Shown here: piece by piece, positions 20,845 through 29,529 of the stretch
Position numbering within the stretch: the stretch's first letter is position 1
How the letters are laid out: each line of letters begins with the position of its first letter
Virus record (IMG/VR): IMGVR_UViG_3300031715_000019
Span: 1-33,905 of that record
DNA from: a virus
Reading direction: 5' to 3' (one strand)
Length of the DNA: 33,905 nt
Program-made: the position numbers and the translations under genes
Notes under the pieces: generated by a model
Databases searched by the model: none
Seen by the model: the letters and a program-made list of their open reading frames with translations, nothing else
What the model was told of the DNA's origin: nothing

Positions 20845-23613
20845 ATGCCCGGCTATTCTCTCGACATCAATCCTCTGCCGACAGTTAATCCGATCGGTGC
20901 TCCGAGCGGAGACTTCGAACATATTCAGGCCAACCCTGACATGTTCGGGGGCGCGATAGCGCGCGCGCTGCAAGGATTCGGCGGAGCGGTCGAGAAGGCA
21001 AGCGATACGGGGTTTGATGTTGCTAGCCAGAAGCAGAGGCTCACCCAAGAGATAAGTGCAAGCGAGACCAACACATGGCTCGCCAAGGCCGTGACCGACA
21101 AGTTTAACGACTTCGGCCGCCTTCAGGGTAGAGCGGCGCAAGATAAACTGCCGCAGTTCAAAAACGATATCGAAGACCTGTACAATCAGTCGTTGAAAAA
21201 CGCCGGCGATAGCCTTTTTATGAAGGCGGCACTTGCGAAATCAGGCCGCTATATAACCGATGCCTACTATCGCTACGGAACCCAACACGCGGATTCGCAG
21301 TGGCGGCAGTGGCAAACTAAGACTGCCGACGATCGAGCCTCGGAGCTTGGTAGCCAAGCCGGCATTGCTGCGCAGCACGGCACATGGGATAACGTCGGAA
21401 CATTTCTCCACGCGTCCGATGATGAGGTGGCGAAAAAATTCGAGGCGCAGGGCTGGAAGGCGGAGGATTACGCCGCTGAAGTACAGAAGAACCGCGGAAA
21501 GAATGTCAGGACCATAGTCGAGACACTTGCGGCAAATGGCGACGTGCGGACCGCACAAGCGGTTTTGGAGAAATACCAGACCGGCATGGATGCGACCTCA
21601 CGGCTCTCCGCGATGTCGCATATTAAAGGGCAAGTCGCTCAGATACAGGGGCGCGATGACGCCGATGAGGCCAGCGGCCATAAGTGGCGATCTGCGGACG
21701 TAGTCGGCTCAACTGTCTCCGCCTGGAAAAACCAGGGTATGTCCCCCAACGGGGTTGCCGGTATTCTTTTTAACATCAAGGAGGAATCTGGATTTTATCC
21801 AGCGCTTCGCCACCCCGATCAACCCAATTGGAGCGGAGAGGCGCATTATGCGCACGGGCTCTATCAGGAGGGCGGTGAAGAATGGAATCGTTATGAGGGC
21901 TGGCTAAGGAAAAACCACGCCGGAGCTGACTGGCGCGACCCGCAACTGCAGTCTGAATTTGCTGCGTGGAACCTCAAGACAAACTATCCAGATACCTGGG
22001 CAAGAATGAATGCCGCGGCGACGCCGCAAGATGCTGCGGCGATCTACGCGAAAGAATACCTCAAGCCGTCAGAGGCCAATCTGCAAAGCCGGCTGATGAA
22101 GATTTACGGAGGCCGCGGTCTAGGGCCGCCTGAGAGTTACGGAAATATTCGCGCTCCGCTTGTCCCCAAGGACGAGGCCTACGAACGCATTCTTGCGAGC
22201 AACAATGACGATCCCGTCAGGCAGAACGCCGGTATCGCTAGGCTGAATCTGCTCTATTCACTAGACCGAAGTGAGCAGACCCAAAACCGCGTGCTTTTCA
22301 ATCAGCGCGTTAACGATACGACCACCGAGGCGATGACGCGGGGCACGGCGACCAATCCGCTCACCGAAGACGATTTTCTAAGGCAGGGCAAAACTTCTGC
22401 GGACTATGATGACTACCAGGATGCATTGACGCTCGGGGCGGACCTCCAGGGCGCTGCTTCGCTGGCTCCCGCGCAGCGCGCCGCGCTTGTCCCTCCGATG
22501 CCTGAGCCCGGCCCCGGATATGCCAGGGCTTTCAAAAGGCGCGAGCAGTTCATTCGCAGCATTGATGGATTGGAGAAGGAATTTCGGGAAGACCCGGCAG
22601 CCTACGCCGTGAGGAGGTTGCCGGATGTCCAAGCCGCAGCGCAGGGAATGGCCACCGCAGAGAGCGGCCCGCAGACCAATCCTGAAGCTGTGAAGGCTGC
22701 CCGTGCTAACTTTGCGGACGTGATGCGTGACGAACAGGTCCGTCTTGGTGCTGATCCGAGCAGCGTGCAAATTCTATCCAAGGATGCCGTGCAAGCAATT
22801 AACAAGCGGTTCGGAACCATCGCCGACAACGATGATCCGAACGTCCGGAAAAGTTTGATCGACAACATTGTTCGCGAGTCCAATCTTTGGGGCAACGCGT
22901 GGCCCGATATTGTACGCCAGCTCGCCCCCCAGACTCAGCCCATCGTGCGCGCGATTGCGGCGGGTGCTGACCCGGCAGCGATGACGAGGTTGCTTGACAT
23001 GCCGAAGGACGAAAACCCCGTCAAAATTCTGAAGGAGCAGAGCGAGACAAAATATGGCGATGTTCAACGTGAGCTTAATGATGCTTTCACGCCGCTTCGG
23101 CGTAGCATGGTCGGCAGGCAGATGGATCGTGATTATCCCGGCTATTACGGTTTGGCGGAGAAGCTTTCGGCGCTTTATGTGCGGGATGGAGATGGCGCGA
23201 GCGCTGCCGCAACAAAGGCGTTCAATGCGCTGATCGGTAATCAATTTGAATTTCGTGATACTTATCGCATTCCGAAATCTGTTAATGTTCCAGCCGACGC
23301 CGTACAGGCTGGTGTGGTGGCCGCGAGAGACGCAATCCGCGGCGGTGGTCTCAACGTGGCCCCGTTCGCCGATGACATCGCGTTGGGCGCCGGCAATCGC
23401 GCAGATTCGTTTTCGAAATTTGCGCGCGACGGGCGTTGGGTGACCTCGCCCCGTAACGATGGGCTTAACCTCATTTATGATGGGAGTAGCGGAGCGCGAC
23501 CGGTGCGCACCTCCAACGGGTCGGTATTCTTCCTGAGTTGGCAACAACTGGCTGCGTTGGGCACGAAACACGGCGACGCGAATGCCCCAGATTGGGGGCA
23601 GATGCTCCGATGA
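20845..23613 (+). CDS. Large internal virion protein with tail-lysozyme domain (T7 gp15/gp16-type)
   Basis: This encodes 922 residues, with no cysteine. Residues ~1-285 are mostly helical (QKQRLTQEISASETNTWL, DDRASELGSQAGIAAQHG), as in ejection proteins. Residues ~290-415 form a phage tail lysozyme (Phage_lysozyme2-like) domain: GMSPNGVAGILFNIKEESGF with E313/E314 at the usual catalytic Glu position, then AHGLYQEGGEEWNRYEGWL and a closing AAIYAKEYLKPSEANLQSRL. The C-terminal half is helical with no membrane segment. It probably opens the peptidoglycan during DNA entry. The domain combination differs from T7, where gp16 carries the transglycosylase. The stop overlaps the next ATG. Confidence 0.84.
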   Translation: MPGYSLDINPLPTVNPIGAPSGDFEHIQANPDMFGGAIARALQGFGGAVEKASDTGFDVASQKQRLTQEISASETNTWLAKAVTDKFNDFGRLQGRAAQDKLPQFKNDIEDLYNQSLKNAGDSLFMKAALAKSGRYITDAYYRYGTQHADSQWRQWQTKTADDRASELGSQAGIAAQHGTWDNVGTFLHASDDEVAKKFEAQGWKAEDYAAEVQKNRGKNVRTIVETLAANGDVRTAQAVLEKYQTGMDATSRLSAMSHIKGQVAQIQGRDDADEASGHKWRSADVVGSTVSAWKNQGMSPNGVAGILFNIKEESGFYPALRHPDQPNWSGEAHYAHGLYQEGGEEWNRYEGWLRKNHAGADWRDPQLQSEFAAWNLKTNYPDTWARMNAAATPQDAAAIYAKEYLKPSEANLQSRLMKIYGGRGLGPPESYGNIRAPLVPKDEAYERILASNNDDPVRQNAGIARLNLLYSLDRSEQTQNRVLFNQRVNDTTTEAMTRGTATNPLTEDDFLRQGKTSADYDDYQDALTLGADLQGAASLAPAQRAALVPPMPEPGPGYARAFKRREQFIRSIDGLEKEFREDPAAYAVRRLPDVQAAAQGMATAESGPQTNPEAVKAARANFADVMRDEQVRLGADPSSVQILSKDAVQAINKRFGTIADNDDPNVRKSLIDNIVRESNLWGNAWPDIVRQLAPQTQPIVRAIAAGADPAAMTRLLDMPKDENPVKILKEQSETKYGDVQRELNDAFTPLRRSMVGRQMDRDYPGYYGLAEKLSALYVRDGDGASAAATKAFNALIGNQFEFRDTYRIPKSVNVPADAVQAGVVAARDAIRGGGLNVAPFADDIALGAGNRADSFSKFARDGRWVTSPRNDGLNLIYDGSSGARPVRTSNGSVFFLSWQQLAALGTKHGDANAPDWGQMLR

Positions 23614-26072
23614 CCGACACGTTTGCGACGCCGGACGAATACGGCCTCGAAGGACGCGCTTCTGACCTGCACTCATCGCTTGGAGAAAGCCTCTTCGCGC
23701 AGGCCGGCGAAGCCTTCATGGGCGGCACGCGAACCCTGCACCGTCTATTTGAGTACGGGCAGGCAGCGGGCGCCCTACCGCCCGTTGAGGCGCCTTATCT
23801 GGGCGAATTGACCCAGTCGCAAGCCCCTATTCCGGAAGTTCCGATCGCGGACGCCAAGGCGCGCATAAAGCAGGAGGGCCTTGAACAGCACGTAAAGCTT
23901 CCCGATCAGGAGTCGATCAAGCAGCCCGTGCTCGACCTCATGGTTCAGCATGGCCGTGAGCGTGCGGACTATGACGCAGCAGTGTCCCGTGGTCCCCATG
24001 GATTCTGGACTGGCGCGCTGGGCTTCATGACCGAGATCGGCGCCGGAATGATCGACCCGGTGAATGCCGCGGCGTTCTCGATTCCGGTAATTGGCGAGGC
24101 GCGCTACGGGCAGATTTTAGCGAGGGCTGGAGAAGGCCTCGCCGCGCGCGCCGCCGTCCGCGGTGCAGTCGGCGCGGCACAGGGCGCAGTTGGGTCGGCC
24201 GCCACGGTGCCGGCAGACTGGTGGCTGCATACCCTCGACGGCCAAGATTATACGATGGCGGATGCCCTGCGTTCTGTCGTTGTGGGCGCCGGCATGGGCG
24301 GAGCATTCCATGCTGGAGCGGGAGCTATCGGCGATATCGTTGCGCGCTCCGGCGGGGCGCATGTTCCTGGTGCTGCGCTTGGTGAAGGCGGTGTTACCGC
24401 TGAAGAAGCGCTGGGGATAATCGCGCCAACTCCGGCTCCAGTGCATCCCGCCAAGGTGTTTGCTGATCTGCCGACGCGCGCGCGCGAAGATGTGGTCAAG
24501 GCGGCGATCGCCGATGTAATCCAAGATCAGCCTGTCCGCGCTGCGGAGATGCTTCAAGAGGCCGCGAAGATCGATCCGCGGATTGCCGAATCGGTTGGGA
24601 TTACCGCCTACCACGGCAGCCCGCATGACTTCGAGAATTTTGACATATCTAAGATCGGCACTGGAGAGGGCGCGCAAGCTTACGGCCATGGGCTTTATTT
24701 TGCGGAACGGCCTGGTGTTGCCGAAGAGTACAAACGCAAACTAGCAGGCTTGGACGCGGCGCAGGTGGCCTCACATCAAGAGGCCATTGATGCCTTACGA
24801 TCGGGAAGAGAACCCACTGCGCGTTCTGCAAAAGATATTGCCGCCGCTCGAGAGGACTTTAAACATTTCGAAAATAGGGAGCCGACGAATGCGGAGATAG
24901 CTGATTACCTTGAGAAGGGTTTGCAGGCCAACCGCGGCCGCCTCTACCAAGTCGCCATCAAGGCCGATCCCGAGCACTTCCTGGATTGGGACAAGCCTCT
25001 GAGTGAGCAGAGCGAGCATGTCAAAGAAGCCATCCAAGGTATTGAAAATAATATCAAGAACAAATCTTTTTGGAGGATTACAGAGAACGATCTGCAAGAC
25101 ATTCGCCGCCAGATAGCGAGAGAGGCGACAACAGTTAGAGATCTGGAATCTGCTTTGCGCCGTGGAATTGGTGATCCCCAGAAGACAATGGACGCATTCC
25201 GTCAGGCCGGCATTCCCGGCATCCGATACATGGATCAGGGGTCGCGCGGCGGCGGTGAGGGAACCCACAACTACGTCGTTTTTGATGACAAGCTGATCGA
25301 AATAACCCACAAGGACGGAACGCCAGTCAGTCGAGAGGAGCTTCGCGCAGAATTACAGCGGGCCGCGTCAGGCATAGCGAACGATCGTGAGCCTTTGCCA
25401 GAAGGTGCAGTGGAGAGAGCTGGTGGGTACCGAATTCCCATTACAGGCAATGAAGGAAAGCAAGTCGGATCAATTGATATTGAGATGCGCGATCCTACAG
25501 GACGTAGAAAGGCAAGCCAAGTTCGTGGCGCTCAAATTGATGCCGACGAGCGCGGTAAGGGATTGGGTGTTGACGCTTATCAAAAACTCGCCGATTTCGC
25601 TCTGGCGCAAGGGAAAGAATTGTGGAGCGATAGGACGGTTGAGCCAGAAGCTCAGCGTATTTATGAGGCTTTGAAGCGCCGTGGCTATACGGTCGTCGAG
25701 CAGGACCCTAATGCGAGGCCTTTTGATGCGCAATTCAAGGTTACGAATGGTCCTAGCGTCGCTCAGCCAGCCGAACCCGATTGGAAAGGCCTTGCCGCCG
25801 CAGCTCGCCCTCCCGATCAAGACATAGCCGAAGCATCGAAAATAGCGGAGAAAGCTCCGGAGGTTCCGTCTACTGATCCAGCGAAGTCTCTGTCAGCCTT
25901 GGAGAAGGCTGCCGCTGAAGCGGAACAGCTCTGGAGAGAGATTGAGCCGCTACTTCCCCCAGAGCAGCGCGGCAAGTTTAATGAACTACTCGGCAACATC
26001 GATCTGGATGCCGCGGAGCGCGAGCAGATCATTCGCGACGGCGCGGCCTGTTTGATGGCGGCCGGCCTTTAG
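23610..26072 (+). CDS. Large internal virion protein with ADP-ribosyltransferase-like and GNAT-like domains
   Basis: This encodes 820 residues; ATGA at 23610 overlaps the upstream stop. Residues ~131-250 contain Gly/Ala hydrophobic helices (WTGALGFMTEIGAGMIDPV, SVVVGAGMGGAFHAGAGA) suited to membrane insertion. Residues ~331-570 form an ART-like domain of the kind seen in polyvalent phage proteins: ITAYHGSPHDFENFDISKIG with His335, YGHGLYFAE (358-366), and a closing HNYVVFDDKLIEI (~553-565), giving a plausible H-Y-D/E set. Residues ~606-705 look like a GNAT domain, with a V-G-S-I-D-I strand and the DADERGKGLGV acetyl-CoA loop, ending ALKRRGYTVV. Only one cysteine (C-terminal). Inferred role: channel component that injects modifying enzymes. 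Confidence 0.78.
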   Translation: MTDTFATPDEYGLEGRASDLHSSLGESLFAQAGEAFMGGTRTLHRLFEYGQAAGALPPVEAPYLGELTQSQAPIPEVPIADAKARIKQEGLEQHVKLPDQESIKQPVLDLMVQHGRERADYDAAVSRGPHGFWTGALGFMTEIGAGMIDPVNAAAFSIPVIGEARYGQILARAGEGLAARAAVRGAVGAAQGAVGSAATVPADWWLHTLDGQDYTMADALRSVVVGAGMGGAFHAGAGAIGDIVARSGGAHVPGAALGEGGVTAEEALGIIAPTPAPVHPAKVFADLPTRAREDVVKAAIADVIQDQPVRAAEMLQEAAKIDPRIAESVGITAYHGSPHDFENFDISKIGTGEGAQAYGHGLYFAERPGVAEEYKRKLAGLDAAQVASHQEAIDALRSGREPTARSAKDIAAAREDFKHFENREPTNAEIADYLEKGLQANRGRLYQVAIKADPEHFLDWDKPLSEQSEHVKEAIQGIENNIKNKSFWRITENDLQDIRRQIAREATTVRDLESALRRGIGDPQKTMDAFRQAGIPGIRYMDQGSRGGGEGTHNYVVFDDKLIEITHKDGTPVSREELRAELQRAASGIANDREPLPEGAVERAGGYRIPITGNEGKQVGSIDIEMRDPTGRRKASQVRGAQIDADERGKGLGVDAYQKLADFALAQGKELWSDRTVEPEAQRIYEALKRRGYTVVEQDPNARPFDAQFKVTNGPSVAQPAEPDWKGLAAAARPPDQDIAEASKIAEKAPEVPSTDPAKSLSALEKAAAEAEQLWREIEPLLPPEQRGKFNELLGNIDLDAAEREQIIRDGAACLMAAGL

Positions 26073-26081
26073 GAGAACGCT

Positions 26082-29000
26082 GTGGTAACGCGCAAAGACT
26101 GCATCGACGAGATAGCGGCGCGCGCCGGGCGCAAGCGGCAGGAAGTGGAGGATGAGCTCGACGACATGTTCGAGCGCGCCAAAAGCTTCCAGGAAACCGG
26201 TCTCCCGTTAGATATGGCCTATGCTAAGGCGCGCGATCAAAGGCTGCTCGAGGAGGCCGATCGCAAAGCCCGCGCTCGTCGAGCTCAGATCATGGACCTC
26301 CGCAAGGAGGCTTCGCGTCATCGCTATTATGGCGACACCGAATCCCAGATCAAGGAGAAGGCGCCCAAGTATCTCGGTCAGGCACCGCGACTTGCCATGG
26401 AGGCTAAACTTGTCGGCGTGAACCTGCCGTTCTTCAAGAACCGGCAGTCAGTTGACGCGCAATACGTGGCGCTGCGCCGGCTATGGGTTGGCGGATTTGC
26501 CAAGGACCTCGAAGACAAGAACCTTTTGAAAATCTTCGCCTCGCGCCAGATCCAGGACAATTGGACCGATGAGCTGTTCGAGCTGAACAAGGGCAATGAT
26601 GGCAACCCAGGCGTCACCACGGACGCACAAGCGCTTGAGATCGCCAAGACGATCCAGAAGTGGCAGCGCCAGTCAATGGATGCGCTCAACCGCGAGGGGG
26701 CGTGGGTCCGGAGCTATTCCGGTTATATAACAAGGACATCGCACGATCCTTACAAGATCGGCAAAGCCGGCCCCGAGAAGTGGGTCGCCGATACGTTGCC
26801 CAAGCTCAATCTTCCGAAGACATTCGGCACCATGGACAAGGCGCGCGTCGTCGAGGCCCTGACGAAGATGTGGGAGCCGATGAGGACCGGCGATCACTTC
26901 GACTATGGCAAGCCGCTCGACGAACCTATCTTCCCCAACGTTGCGGCCAAGGCCTCAGCGGAAAGGGAACTGCATTTCAAATCAGGGGCGGATTGGCGGG
27001 CGTACAATGCGCAATACGGCGTCAGCGATGCCACCAAGACGGTGGTCGATGCGCTCGCCCGCGGCGCGCGCCGCGTCGCTCTGATGAAGGAATTCGGAAC
27101 CAAGCCGGCCGAAGCCTTCGAGGGCGATATGAACTACATCAAGGCGCGCCTGCAAAGCGAGGCCAGCGAACGGCTGGGAAAGCTGGCAACTCTGAGCGAG
27201 GAGCCGGAGACGAATGCCGAAGCAATCTCGGCTCTCAACAAGGAGATAGAAGCCAATCAGGGCAAGTTTCCCGACTTTCAGAATTGGGAGCAGAAGCTGC
27301 GGAACAGGTTCGCGCAGATCGATGGCTCATCACAGCGGCCGGTCAACAGTCTCAGTGCGAATCTTGCGGCCAACGTCATGGCCGTCCAGCGCATGTCGAA
27401 GCTTGGCCGCGTGGCGTTGACGCATTTCGCCTCCTTGCCGACGAAGGCTGCCGAGGCCCGCTATTGGGGCATCCCGTTTGCCGAGCGATACAGCTCGCTG
27501 TTCCGTGGGCTCACTCAAGGAATGGAGGGGTCGGCTAAACGTGAGGCGCTGGACGCCACGCTCGTGGCCTTCGAAAACCGTCTCGGCCACATGATGTCCA
27601 CCTACGACGTGGCTGATGCTCCGGCGGGGGTGCTTGCGCATTGGGAATCGCTATTTTTCAGGATGACCGGCGTCTCGTCCGTGGTTGATAACCAGCGCGG
27701 TGATGCGGAGGCAATGTTTGCGGCTCACGTCGGCGGCAAGCGGGGCCAGGCGTGGGCGGAGATCGGTCCGAAGGAACAGCGCGTGCTCCGGGGGTTCGGT
27801 ATCGGAGAAACCGAATGGAAGGCGCTGCATGGCGTCGAGTGGTCGAAGTTCGGCGACCGGACCTATTTGACGCCGGCGGATGCCATGAAGCTCTCTGACG
27901 AGCAGGTGGCGGCCTATATCGCCGATACCGATCCGTTGCGGGCGCGCCTTGCTGGGTTGCCGCCACGCATTCCGCCCGTGCCGAAAGGTAGCGTTCGTTT
28001 CTTCCATGGCGGTGCGCCTGAAGGTGGCGAGCCGCCGACGACCGGCGGCGGTCGATGGGCGACGCCTCATTTTGAATATGCCCGCGACTATCGAGCAACA
28101 GAAGGAAAGCCAGGACAAGTTTGGTACGTTGACGTTCCCAAGGGGGAATTCCTAACTCGGCCTGAGTTGGCCAGCGGCTTTGACGAAATCAATGACGTCT
28201 ACCGCCATGTGGAGTTACCTGAAGACATCGCGAAACAGATGCAGTCATACCGTCCAGGCGCGCGATCTTCCGGCATATCCGCCTCCGATCTCGCGCAGGC
28301 CCGTGAGAACCTCGCCCTGCAGCTCGCCACGGCCTATTCGGATCGCGCCGGCTATGCGATTCCAATGCCCTCGGCCCGTATCAGAGCCAGTCTGTTTCAG
28401 AAGAACTTCGAGCCCGGCACTCCCATAAATACCGCTCTGAAATTGCTTTTGCAGTTCAAAATCTGGCCGGCTGACATGATCGTCCGGGCATGGGGCCGCG
28501 ATGTGTACGGCACTATCGGAGATGGCCGGCTCGATAGACTCGCTGGCCTGACCGAGACGCTAGTTGCGATGACGATATTCGGCGTCGCATCGGAGGCGGT
28601 GCGCGAGGCGATCCAGGGTAAAGACCCGCTCGACAAGCTCGTTAAACATCCGTTTGCAGCCATAGCGGAGGGCATGCAGCGCTCCGGCGTAGGCTCGCTG
28701 TTCGGGGACTACCTCCTCGGGCAATACGATCGGCACGGATTCTCTGCGGTCGCCAGTGCAGCCGGCCCGACCTTTGGCCAGATCGACACGCTCATGGACC
28801 TTCTGCATGCCGGCGGTGAAACCAAAGAAGGAATGTGGAGCCCGGCGGCGAACCGGCAGCGTGAGGCGGATCTCATCAAACTGGCGCGGGACAACCTTCC
28901 ATTTCAAAATCTTTGGTTCAACAGCTTGGCGTTGAATACCTTGGTATGGCATCGACTCCAGGAGTGGATCAACCCGGGCTACCTTCAGAGATCGGAACGC

Positions 29001-29090
29001 CGCCAAGCCGATCAGAATGGCACGAAATTCTGGATTTCGCCGGCCAAGACAGATCGGTGGGTTACAGGCCGTGCGGCGTCGCCGTTTTAA
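26082..29090 (+). CDS. Very large internal virion protein (gp16-like) with inserted ART-like domain
   Basis: This encodes 1002 residues from GTG 26082, seven bases after AGGAG. The N-terminus (RKDCIDEIAARAGRKRQEVE … RRAQIMDLRKEAS) is charged and helical. A long helical body follows (LSANLAANVMAVQRMSKLG, GHMMSTYDVADAPAGV, HWESLFFRMTGVSSVVDNQ). Near residues 638-735, between that body and its continuation, lies an ART-like insert: VRFFHGGAPEGG with His642, then GGRWATPHFEYARDY and GQVWYVDVPKGEF. The C-terminus has helical and hydrophobic parts (ALKLLLQFKIWPADMIVRAWG, VAMTIFGVASEAV) as in gp16-type ejection proteins. One cysteine only. Role: periplasm- and inner-membrane-spanning part of the DNA entry channel, inferred. 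Confidence 0.78.
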   Translation: MVTRKDCIDEIAARAGRKRQEVEDELDDMFERAKSFQETGLPLDMAYAKARDQRLLEEADRKARARRAQIMDLRKEASRHRYYGDTESQIKEKAPKYLGQAPRLAMEAKLVGVNLPFFKNRQSVDAQYVALRRLWVGGFAKDLEDKNLLKIFASRQIQDNWTDELFELNKGNDGNPGVTTDAQALEIAKTIQKWQRQSMDALNREGAWVRSYSGYITRTSHDPYKIGKAGPEKWVADTLPKLNLPKTFGTMDKARVVEALTKMWEPMRTGDHFDYGKPLDEPIFPNVAAKASAERELHFKSGADWRAYNAQYGVSDATKTVVDALARGARRVALMKEFGTKPAEAFEGDMNYIKARLQSEASERLGKLATLSEEPETNAEAISALNKEIEANQGKFPDFQNWEQKLRNRFAQIDGSSQRPVNSLSANLAANVMAVQRMSKLGRVALTHFASLPTKAAEARYWGIPFAERYSSLFRGLTQGMEGSAKREALDATLVAFENRLGHMMSTYDVADAPAGVLAHWESLFFRMTGVSSVVDNQRGDAEAMFAAHVGGKRGQAWAEIGPKEQRVLRGFGIGETEWKALHGVEWSKFGDRTYLTPADAMKLSDEQVAAYIADTDPLRARLAGLPPRIPPVPKGSVRFFHGGAPEGGEPPTTGGGRWATPHFEYARDYRATEGKPGQVWYVDVPKGEFLTRPELASGFDEINDVYRHVELPEDIAKQMQSYRPGARSSGISASDLAQARENLALQLATAYSDRAGYAIPMPSARIRASLFQKNFEPGTPINTALKLLLQFKIWPADMIVRAWGRDVYGTIGDGRLDRLAGLTETLVAMTIFGVASEAVREAIQGKDPLDKLVKHPFAAIAEGMQRSGVGSLFGDYLLGQYDRHGFSAVASAAGPTFGQIDTLMDLLHAGGETKEGMWSPAANRQREADLIKLARDNLPFQNLWFNSLALNTLVWHRLQEWINPGYLQRSERRQADQNGTKFWISPAKTDRWVTGRAASPF

Positions 29091-29215
29091 AATGGATATG
29101 GCGATCCGCTCAAGATGTAGCCGAGGAACCAACCTCCCCATACTGCGCCCCAGGCGATCTTCATAAAAAGATCAAACGCATCATCAGACTTCAGCCAGGC
29201 CCAAGCCCGCTTCAT
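29087..29215 (-). CDS. 42-residue minus-strand membrane miniprotein
   Basis: On the minus strand this 42-residue protein starts at ATG 29215, six bases after a GGGAG site, and stops at 29087-29089, overlapping the upstream plus-strand stop. Another ATG two codons earlier (29221) is too close to the ribosome-binding site. The sequence begins MKRAWAWLKSDDAFDLF, continues MKIAWGAVWGGWFLGYIL and ends SGSPYPF: a charged amphipathic start, one Trp/Gly-rich transmembrane helix (~residues 16-35) and a short tail. The good ribosome-binding site and gene-filling position support it. It could be a holin-like or membrane accessory protein, but no family is recognised. Confidence 0.62.
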   Translation of the reverse strand: MKRAWAWLKSDDAFDLFMKIAWGAVWGGWFLGYILSGSPYPF

Positions 29216-29259
29216 TTGCATCTCCCGTTAAAGTTGAATGAAAAGACCTAGCAAACCGC

Positions 29260-29499
29260 ATGGCCAAAAACAAGCAATCTGTTCCGCCGGCGAGCGTGGC
29301 TCCGGCGCAACCGGCGCCCGCGGGCGGCCCTCCTCTTCCTCCTCCTCATCCGCCTCAGCAAGCCAAGGCGTCTCCGAAGCGCCGGCCGAGCCCGCACCTC
29401 AAGCATGACCAGCTCATAAAGCGGCCAGGCGAGAAAATGCACATCGCCAAACACGCGCTCCTGCCGCACCAGCAGCAGCCCAAGCTTCCGCAAAAGTAA
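29260..29499 (+). CDS. Proline-rich small basic protein
   Basis: This encodes 79 residues. After MAKNKQSVPPASVAP the sequence is dominated by Pro (GGPPLPPPHPPQQAKAS), then Lys/His/Pro (KRRPSPHLKHDQLIK, HQQQPKLPQK). It is probably disordered and basic. There is no domain or signal peptide, and the ribosome-binding site is weak. It lies between the internal proteins and the tail fibre, where small linker or decoration proteins are plausible. Reading-frame bias from GC-rich repeats could also create such an ORF, so confidence is moderate. Confidence 0.5.
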   Translation: MAKNKQSVPPASVAPAQPAPAGGPPLPPPHPPQQAKASPKRRPSPHLKHDQLIKRPGEKMHIAKHALLPHQQQPKLPQK

Positions 29500-29529
29500 A
29501 CTCTACCCCGTCCACCGGAGATTCACGTA

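Noticed and set aside
22774-23676. 300-codon minus-strand open frame
   Set aside because: It is antisense to the cysteine-free internal protein, rich in Arg/His/Ile from reversed codons, with no motif or ribosome-binding site.
28913-29251. 112-codon plus-strand frame after the giant ejection gene
   Set aside because: Mostly overlaps the end of the 26082-29090 gene, has no domain-like pattern, and conflicts with the better minus-strand miniprotein.
29222-29260. Possible promoter for the minus-strand miniprotein (TTGCTA, 16-base spacer, TTTAAC)
   Set aside because: Only 4 of 6 matches in each box, and the implied start would leave the ribosome-binding site at the very 5' end.
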